Shown here one piece after another: positions 56,401-64,000 of a stretch of DNA of 64,000 nucleotides. The translations under genes were made by a program, and so were the position numbers. Position 1 is the stretch's first letter; every line of letters begins with the position of its first letter. The notes beneath the pieces are model-generated. The model made no database searches. It was not told where the DNA came from and saw nothing but the letters and a program-made list of their open reading frames with translations. The DNA is from Agapanthus africanus (Eukaryota > Streptophyta > Magnoliopsida > Asparagales > Amaryllidaceae), in the NCBI GenBank assembly GCA_030015575.1, contig JASDDO010000018.1, forward strand, positions 380,613,908 through 380,677,907, read 5' to 3'.

Positions 56401-56900
56401 TTACTAATCCCTTGCTTTGTCTAAACTTAATACCTTCTGCACACCATCGTTATGCTAATTGGTTTTCTTCATTCCCTACCGGTCGGCACCAGCCTAAGGT
56501 TTGGAAGAAGACAATCCAATTTGCGTAATAGGTGTACTACCCCTAAACCAAGGAGTACTCGTAACCTGAGAGAGGGTAAAAGGAAAAGACAACTGAATAA
56601 TCCTATCCGTTTTCTCCAGAACCAGAAACCATCCTCGAATTCCTTCGAGTTCGTATCTAACCATACAATGGATTATCCAAATAAACTGTGGATCTTCGTA
56701 GTGATACGGAGTGTCCTGGAGAAATACAAAGGTAAAAGTAGGAGTGGCAATGAGGTCTGCAACTCTGACAATCCAAAAGCCAGTGTTAAGAAGGTTCGGT
56801 CAACTTGGTCACTGAGTCAAAGTCTTAGGGTCGGGTCAATGGTCGCTGCCAAAGAGAGAGAGAAAAGAAACACTCAGCGTGCACTCTAACCTAGATCAGA
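53412..56900 (-). pseudogene. decayed pol of A2
   Basis: Just inside the 3' LTR the minus strand still reads an ADPLTEAIP-like RNase H end (about 53540-53560), with several stops nearby. 54640-54850 corresponds to A1 640-830, the RT/integrase linker: TCTGCGGAGTGG and CAGTAATCGTTTGTGG are shared on the plus strand. Open frames on either strand around 53950-54460 show no domain. 56016-56733 contains a duplication of about 300 bp. No functional protein. Confidence 0.75.
56016..56735. repeat. internal ~410-bp-period duplication in A2
   Basis: TACCTTCTGCACACC at 56024 and 56430, TCGGCACCAGCCTA, then GGATTATCCAAATAAACTGT and GTCCTGGAGAAATACAAAGG occur in the same order in both copies, with about 10 percent divergence. 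It predates the recent insertion. Confidence 0.85.
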
Positions 56901-59137
56901 ATGGTTACCAATTTATCTAATCTGGAAACCTCCCACTGTACCTCAAATTCTCCTCCAAACCTGAAAGAAGAATCAGTCGGGGTCACCCGAGGAGTAAACC
57001 AACTCATCAGTGGGAATCGGGATCCAACTCTCATCGCATGACAACGTGACGGAATCCGCTCACGGTATCACACTCCAGAAGGTATGCGCATATCTGGCAA
57101 GTTTCAGTACTTTTGAAACTCCCGAAGTGATTTCTGCCCCATGCTCTTATGACCTTGACTAAGGCCAACAAATCATAAGTCACATGTCAAGTTCTACCCG
57201 TCATTGTCCAGGTTGATTTGAACCCACCCGTACAAGCCCTTGACTAAGGCCAACAAGGCTATACGACTGTCCCAAACCAACGCATCTATCTATGCAACAT
57301 ATGAATACCCAACAGCTACCAAACACTGTGCCTTGACTAAGGCCAACAAACACAGCTTGAATACTATTGACTACCCATATGAAACGACGGAGGGCTACGA
57401 ATGGTTTCTGGCGAAAACCTTTAACGTAGTGAACTTGATATCGTTGAAGGAACGAATAGCTTTTTAGAAAATATAGTGACGAAAACCTTTACTAAAGAGG
57501 TCACTCCCGGTGAAGGGATCTCGGCTCTTTCCCCGTAGAATGGGGTGCTGGATATTCATAACCGAATATCTCGATGCAAAGCAAAAGTAATCGGCTATAG
57601 TGAAGTTAATGCCCTGACGCAAACTTCTGTCCAAGGGGTCACTCCCGGTGAAGGGATCTCGGCCCTTGCCTCGTCGACTGAGGAGCAGGATATTCCAAAT
57701 GAATACCACGATGCAAAACAAAAGTGAACGTCCTTGCAATAACAGCTTTTTGAAAAGTGTTCCAACAACATCAGAATAGGTTTGTTTAACTTGCATTGAT
57801 CCGAATCAATGCAGTCCCATCAATTGATCACACCACAAAGAACGAAAATATACTGACGTACGTATATGCCATCCGCATTCGCCACTGGGTCCCGTCATCA
57901 CCCGTTAGGTTAGCTTACTAACGGCAGAGCGGGGACTGGACTAGCGCGGATGAAAAACATATACAACATCTACTAATATATATACCAATATATAGTATTT
58001 CGCTCAAGGCGTGAATAGAAATGCAACATCACAGAAATGTACAACATCACAGAACAATACAGATATCTGGGATCCCCGGGTTTCACAGAGCCACTACTGA
58101 AACCCGACGTTCCCCTGGTCGTGTGGATAGCCTGTGCAATGAAATCCTAGACTCCTACGGGCGCGGCAAGTTACCCGCCAAAACCTGAAGCGAGGCAGCC
58201 CCCTTCAGCGCCGTGAATGGACCACCCAGCACTTCACGGAATCCGGTAACTTGGGCACCCCTCCTGGGTCAAACCTGTACCCCCTACGAGTGCGGCGAAT
58301 AGCCCGCCAATCCTAGAGTGAAGCCCCCTCCGTCCCAATGCCATGAGATGCGGGCTTGCTGCCCTCTAGAACCCGGCTATCCGTGCACCCCTCCGCGGGG
58401 TAATCCTAGTACAGAAAGTAAAATATACATACACCGGGTACATCGACCGCAACCAGGTCGTGCCCCAAAATAATAATACAATCAGGCAGTGACGGCAGTC
58501 CACATGTCGGACGCTCGCCCCGCAATATCAAATGTACATAATACAACAAAACAGTACTAGCATTGCATCCAGGCTATCCCCCACGACCGATCCGCAACAT
58601 CACAGCAAATACATAGAACATCAACGTGAAAATCACGTTCGCAAATCCGTCTAACCGGGCTATAGCAGTTAGACCGGATTTACCGATCGAGTGACATTCA
58701 CGGTCGCAGATATAATGTAAATACTGTGAAAACTAACGTGTTTAAATTTCGATCGACAAAATATCAAGAAGTGGGCCCCACGACTTACTGGTGAACAGTA
58801 ACAAAATCTGGGCAAAAACGATATATATCAAAAACCCCAAAATCCCAGTGAGAACAACCTGACCAAATTTGGGAGCACGTGCTCCCCACGTGGCCGCGGT
58901 TGCGCGGCCAAACCATGGGTTTGGCCGCGCTTCCGCGGCGACTTCGAGGGATCACGAACCCAAATTCTGTCGTCACTCTTAGAAGTTCCTGCTCTGATTT
59001 TTAAGACATCCAGAAATCATTTTTGAGACCGTTTAAAAACAACAGAAACTGTCGGCTTGGATTTTTGCAGTTTTCGATTTCCGGTCGGATCGAAGTTTTA
59101 AACGCGTTAGCACAAGTTAGCATAGCAAAATGGTGAG
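56901..59137 (-). other. A2 leader with local tandem repeats
   Basis: Related to the A1 leader. Three CCTTGACTAAGGCCAACAA motifs lie at about 57154, 57239 and 57332. Two units of about 135 bp start GGTCACTCCCGGTGAAGG at about 57500 and 57636. Two units of about 122 bp start CCTACGGGCGCGGCAAG at 58152 and CCTACGAGTGCGGCGAA at 58283. No coding. Confidence 0.75.
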
Positions 59138-59149
59138 GCTCTGATACCA
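59138..59149 (-). other. primer binding site of A2 (initiator Met tRNA)
   Basis: The minus strand reads TGGTATCAGAGC, the canonical plant copia site, one base from the LTR. Confidence 0.92.
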
Positions 59150-59150
59150 C

Positions 59151-61344
59151 TGTAAGTCTACGTTAGCGCCCCGGCAGTCTTCAGACGCCAATTGCGGAAT
59201 AAAACTTTTTAACTTGGCGCTATCGTATACTTTAACCCGGATCTGCCATTATTGCTAAACTAACAAACAGTAAAGAGTGTGGAAATGTTGTACCGACTGA
59301 TCCGAGTCCTCCGGTCTTCATCTCCATTCCGATCTCCTCGCGGGATCTCCGTCCATCTCCTCCTCGTCGGAAAGGGCACCACGTCGCCTGTAGCTATTAC
59401 GGGCTCCCACCTCAATACCGAGGCAACTCGGGCGCGAAGCTGGCGAATCGACGCGTCCAAGATTTGCTGTAGAATGTGGTGTAGAACGTCTATGTCTCTT
59501 TTGGGGTTTCGGAGTTGCCTTTAGATGGAGGGAAGAATATAGAACTTTGGAGGGAAATGAAGCTACCAATTTCTTTTGCATACAAAAATGATATGAAGAA
59601 TAATTCTCCTCACAAATGAAGCACTCCCACTCTCTCCAAAAGAGGTGGCCGGCCATATCAACAAGGAAATGGTGGAGGGAACAAAATACATCATGAAGGG
59701 AGGTGAGGGTAGGAGAAGTCAAGAGGTGACCACAACATCAACATCAACCATGCTTGCACTATTGAATCCATACCCACTCAAATCACAAGTCAAAGCAAGC
59801 ATGGTGCAAAGAAAAGAAAGCCATCATAATCAATATATATGCAATAAAACCCCTCCACAAAAGTAATTTGCAAAACTGCAAATTACCCCCTCCATCGGAA
59901 AAGTCCGGCCGGGAAAGAACAAACGAAAACCGGCCGGAACGGAATGCAAACTGGCAACTCCAGAAAACTGGTCCCGTAATAAATTACAGGAAAACCCCGA
60001 TACTGTGCATACACACCCGCATCTGTATTCCGTCCGGATACAAATGCAAAAAGACAAAATCTACACTGTACTAAACTAGGACCGGCTTAAACCAAAGCCG
60101 GCTAGTAATATCCGTTCGATCCTGATCCGTGCAATACCGCACGTATCTGATCGAACCCTGCCATATACCTATACGGCTACTAGTACAAAACTGTCCGATC
60201 CTGATCCGTGCAATACCGCACGTATCTGATCGGATCCTGCCATATCTCCATACGGCCTCTACAGCGTTTCGCCCGAAAGCTGAGTAACTGAAAGTGTGGT
60301 GGACTCTAAAGACTCGTCAATACTATGGCTGTGGATTTAACCACTAGCTCGTCAGAGGTATAAGCCAATACGTAACGGGCCACCAGCTATTGACCAAAAG
60401 GGACGTCGATGAGCGAACTCATCCTGACACCCTACTGAGCCTGTCAGTGACAATATCCGTGCAGTCCGGTCCGTTCGTCTATGAGTATCGCATGGCGGGC
60501 CTAGGGGGTTGGTAAAAGTCAGACCCCCAAAAGCGGTACAAGTCGTGTCGGAGTGTAGCCCAGAACACCCTGAGATATTACTGGAATACCTACCAGTAAA
60601 TCTCCTTGCCTTGGCCAAGGACTTTGTGTAATGGCTCTCCTAGACACAGCACGACCTCACCCCCAATACCGGGAGAGACGAACCCCTGAAGATACGCTCA
60701 CTGCCTCCATGTGGCTCGGGACTGTACCCAACTAAAACCTGTTTGCACGACTCCTTTGAGCCGTGGTAGGGTAGTAATCAAAGTACAGTGGGAACTCACA
60801 CGAGACAAATGACGATCCGCAGGTCGATGAACTAACCTGCACACATGTCACCAGGGAACTGCCATCTGACGTCTGGTATATGACCAACTAGCATGTTCCC
60901 GGCGAGTCCTGTCCGGTGTACTCATAACCCAATGAGCACCTGTATACATCTTAGGTGATCCAACTGACACCAGTGGCTTGTGAGACCGGCCACCGCCCCT
61001 CGTCGGGGTCTCGACTGTATACACTAGTCTACTAATGGAGTATCGATGCCCGGTCTCGAAACTCCCACGACTAGGGACCTTTTAAGGATATGCTTGTAGA
61101 CCCCCAGCTCCCACTTATATGATCGCCCTCATACTGCTGGTGGTCAAGCAAGAATCCTAGGGGCTCTATCAACGTGTAATAGCGACGTGTCATGTCACCT
61201 AAAACAGTACACGATGATAAAGGTAAACCAGATAGCATACTATCATCTCGAGTAAGACTGTCCTACCGGGATAGGTCCTCCCTCAATCATTACAATCACG
61301 TACCTGTGACCTAATAATTGACTCTGAGGGCACTATCTCCAACA
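59151..61344 (-). repeat. 5' LTR of A2
   Basis: Differs from the other LTR at about six positions: near 51396/59329, 51999/59932, two near 52771/60704, 52887/60820 and 52917/60850. It lies one base from the primer site. Confidence 0.95.
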
Positions 61345-61560
61345 ATCTCAACAACTTGTAATACTTTTCTTTCTCATCAAATTTCTTTCTTAACTTGAAG
61401 AGTTCCGTGATAACATTATTGAATCTAGAATACATGGAGTCGATAGTCTCATCGTCTCTCATTTGGAACATCTCATACTCGTGTATGAGACGGTTGATCT
61501 TACTCTCTTTAACTTAACCGGTTCCTTCATGGGCAGTCTGGAGAGTAGTCCAAATCTCAT
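61345..61560 (-). pseudogene. SIRE-type gag N-terminal part, separated by A2
   Basis: Reads MFQMRDDETIDSMYSRFNNV and FDEKEKYYKLLRLL, the UBN2-type gag core. It abuts the A2 right LTR at 61344, and the ATCTC duplication shows that A2 split this gene. Upstream, 61561-61890 is leader/gag start with no clear frame. Confidence 0.8.
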
Positions 61561-61892
61561 TGGCCGTTTGGCATATAGAGATTCTATTGAATTCTTTTGA
61601 ATTCAAAGAGCAATGAAGTGCATTTATTACCTTGACATTTAATATCATTGATCTCTTGTTGGCCTCAGATAATGGATTTGTGGTAGGAATGACAAAGGGC
61701 TAACTAATGATGTCTAAGATTTCTAGATCTATATACTAAAGGAAAACTTTAATCTTAGTTTTTAGAATTGATAGTTGGTGCCGTTGAATAGAGGACGGTC
61801 AATGGATTGTCCTTCCAATTGGTTTGCTATATATGATCAGATACTCAAAAGGTTAATCTTAGAAAACAGAGTAATCTTGTTCTGATACCAAT

Positions 61893-63202
61893 TGAAAACA
61901 GCCTTAGAGAGGGATGAATAAGGTTTTATGGCAAACTCAGTGCAATTGTGCTAATTTGAAAAACTTTGCACCGGAATGTAAATCAGAGTCTAATATTAAT
62001 AAAAATTTCACAACACAGAGAGCACAGAAAGTAAATGATACAGAGATTTGTTTAGTAGGGTTCACCAACTCTGTGACTAATCCCCGCCAGAGAACTCCTG
62101 CTGAGGAGACTCGCTATCCAAGTGACTCCTTGCGGGTGGAAAAACCCAGATCTTTTATTAGGCTCAGATTTTAGAACCATTACACTTGCAGGATGTGAAT
62201 ATCTTGACTTTTTCACTAAGGCTCAAGTCCAAAACCCTTTACACCGTGAAGATCACAAAACTTCTTCACTAGGTCGTACCAATCAGATTTTTAACAATCT
62301 TAATAGATAAATCAAGTTTCAAATTAAGAAGATAATAGATTGTGTTTTGGAGATAATAAAATGTTTAAGAAAGATTTAAAGAAGATTTAAAAAAGGATGA
62401 AGAAAAACTTAAATCAAAGGAACTTCTTCGAAAAACTAGAGATCTTTCTTTTCTATTGATTAGAAAATTCTAAGGCCCTGAAAAATCTCTCAAAAGAGTA
62501 TTAAAAATTTAAGAACAGAGAGCAATAAAGTTTTCATAAAAAAATTAAAGAATGATGAATGTTCAAAAAACGTGAAAGAGACAAGTATTAAAGTGTTATG
62601 AAAACTCTTTAAAATATGGTCATTTATATAGAATTTTGATGTGGACGGTTAGAGTAACCGTTCCCACAGTTTTGGATTGTTAGAGGCAGTTGATGGTCGT
62701 TAGGATTTGAAATTTGAATCGAAAACAAAAAATTCAAAAAGGTCATAACTGTTATAGCCGTCTATAAGGCTATAGCCAACTATAGAGACGTTTATACTGA
62801 TATTTAAAACATATATTTTTTAAAGAAAATGATATTAGAATACTTAAATTCGACAATTTAGGTACCTCTTTAAGTAAAGAGGTATCTAATATAGAAAATT
62901 AAGATCAAAAAGAAATTCAAACCATTGAGATCGATTTTAGACTCGAAGAAAAGATAAAAAAAGTCTTCAAATTGTCCTTTGTACGACTTCTTTGTTATTT
63001 TCTTTGAACTGTACTTTGATCTTCAGAGTCTCTTAATGTTATTGTTGATTGGCCAGTTGTATTGTTGATTGTTCTCTTACTTGAATAATTCTATTGTTTT
63101 AGCACTTTAACTAACCTGACACGGTTAGTAACATTTGATATCTTTGAAATACGGTTTTTGTAAAATTATCAAAATTAAAAGAATGAGACTCATAGGTCAA
63201 CA
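61893..63202 (-). repeat. 5' LTR of the SIRE-type element
   Basis: Starts TGAAAACAGCCTTAG directly beside the primer site at 61880-61890 and ends GGTCAACA. It is shorter than the left copy by about 60 bp of small deletions. Confidence 0.87.
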
Positions 63203-63608
63203 AAATCGAGTGAGGGGTAGGTCGAAGGAGGAGGGACGTCGGCAGAGTGGGGTTGTCGGGAAAGGTTGAGGGGGAAGCAGGAGCAAGAGTGGGGGTGGTT
63301 GAGGGAGTAGGCCCAGGAAAGCATCGCCGGAGCCAACCGCCGGCGGTGATAAAGGTTGAGGAAGGAGAGAGAAGTAGAGAGATTGTTTTTTTTTATTTAA
63401 TTTTTTAATTTATTTAAAATTAGGGCTTGTGTTAGAAGAGTGGTAATTTTGATTTTTTAATTCTCTATGGACGTGACAACTTAGCCAACGTGGCGCATTT
63501 AGGGCTGATGTAGAACCGTTAAGCATGACAGTTTTTTGTAATTTTGAATGGTAAGGATAGTTTAGTGTCACATACCCAAACTTAGGATGAGTTTTCAGTA
63601 AATAAGCC

Positions 63609-64000
63609 AAAAAAGAACCATATATGTTCTTGTTTTTCTTTATGTTTTTCTTATATATAACCCCAAAAACATAGCGATTCACTATTTCACCCCTAAAACT
63701 TTATAATTCTATATTTTACCACTAAAACTTGCCGTCATTCAAATTATTTTCAGGATCTTCACATGTCATCATCTTTGCTAATCGTGGTTGGATAACATTA
63801 CCTGGATATGAAATAATACTTAGACTTTCATTCTTGCACTCATTTCTCCTCTTTTCCTTTCTCAACCTCAATTTTTTACTCTCCCAACATGAGAAAATCG
63901 ATGCTAAGTTGGGAATGTTTATTTGAGTGAAGTTTCAATAGTATAAAAGAGAAGAAACTTCAATGAATTTTTGTTTCTTTCATTAATATATGTGGCTATA
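63609..64000. other. right-edge intergenic sequence, nothing recognised
   Basis: AT-rich sequence with C-rich tracts; no transposon ends, RNA gene or supported coding region. Confidence 0.5.

Larger units (their letters stand above)
51218..61344 (-). mobile_element. Ty1/copia element A2, complete ends, coding region decayed
   Basis: LTRs 51218-53411 and 59151-61344, both 2,194 bp, with perfect target duplication ATCTC (51213-51217 and 61345-61349). A primer site lies beside the 5' LTR, and a purine tract (minus strand AAGTGGGAGAT) beside the 3' LTR. The internal 5.7 kb is related to A1 but pol is reduced to fragments full of stops. Only about six LTR differences are visible, so insertion is recent. 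With no working protein, movement needed a helper copy. Confidence 0.95.
45182..63202 (-). mobile_element. SIRE-type Ty1/copia retrotransposon, split by element A2
   Basis: Left (3') LTR 45182-46554, right (5') LTR 61893-63202. A primer site TGGTATCAGAACA (minus) lies next to the right LTR. In element order: gag start (about 61345-61530), gag zinc knuckle (50620-50982), decayed RT, RNase H (48448-48753) and a third frame in the env position (46633-48138). Integrase is not recognisable. No clean target duplication (AGATA versus AAATC). The SIRE assignment rests on the gag knuckle, the RNase H motif and the extra 3' frame. Confidence 0.85.
44704..63608. mobile_element. Mutator-like TIR element split by the SIRE insertion
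   Basis: The left end GGCTCGGTAAATGAAAATTG... and the reverse complement of the right end GGCTTATTTACTGAAAACTC... align without gaps for 43 bp (30 matches) and share CATGTGACA. Flanks AAAAAAGAGA and AAAAAAGAAC form an imperfect 9-10-bp duplication. Without the nested SIRE the element is about 0.9 kb and has a GC-rich interior (44930-45180 and 63200-63365) that might derive from captured genic sequence. No transposase. Confidence 0.6.

Overview
This is nuclear DNA of a flowering plant. It holds one spliced host gene inside a dense pile of LTR retrotransposons and small DNA transposons. The evidence for a plant is plant-lineage Ty1/copia and Ty3/gypsy (Tat) proteins, initiator-methionine-tRNA primer binding sites, and a multi-exon DHHC gene of the Arabidopsis PAT13/PAT14 type. 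I cannot name the species. Nothing bacterial, organellar or viral was seen.

Layout. 1-6887: the right part of a minus-strand copia element (called A1), with one LTR at 4817-6887. 6888-14750: a mosaic of minisatellite, truncated Tat gypsy fragments and copies of the A1 LTR family in both orientations, ending in the 3' part of a plus-strand gypsy LTR. 14751-16005: AT-rich flank and the promoter region of the host gene. 16006-42314: the host gene, a plus-strand protein S-acyltransferase. Its exons splice in silico to an intact 307-residue protein with the DHHC cysteine-rich domain and four membrane segments.

Two things are unusual in the gene. Exon 2 lies in a 494-bp tandem duplication whose first copy has lost its splice donor. 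Intron 2 is about 22.6 kb because it carries a three-level nest: a short-LTR copia element (C, 19803-39220) was hit by a Tork-type copia element (25502-38900, target duplication GGGAG), whose left LTR was then hit by a gag-only Tat gypsy element (25800-33438, target duplication CAATG). A hAT-type MITE sits in a C LTR and a Mutator-type MITE follows the nest. All of these must be removed by splicing for the gene to work.

42315-64000: gene-poor flank, then a second nest. A Mutator-like TIR element (44704-63608) was split by a SIRE-type copia element (45182-63202), whose gag was split by a second member of the A family (A2, 51218-61344, target duplication ATCTC). The two 2,194-bp LTRs of A2 differ at only about six sites, yet its internal coding region is wrecked, so it probably moved recently using proteins made by another copy.

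The most novel-looking structure is in the gag-only gypsy element. Between gag and the 3' LTR it has a 75-bp satellite, further minisatellites, and two arrays of hairpins whose stems differ while the loop stays close to TCGTRAGGA. Positions were read by eye. Splice sites and LTR ends were checked against GT/AG rules, reading phase and target duplications, but no alignment or search was run.
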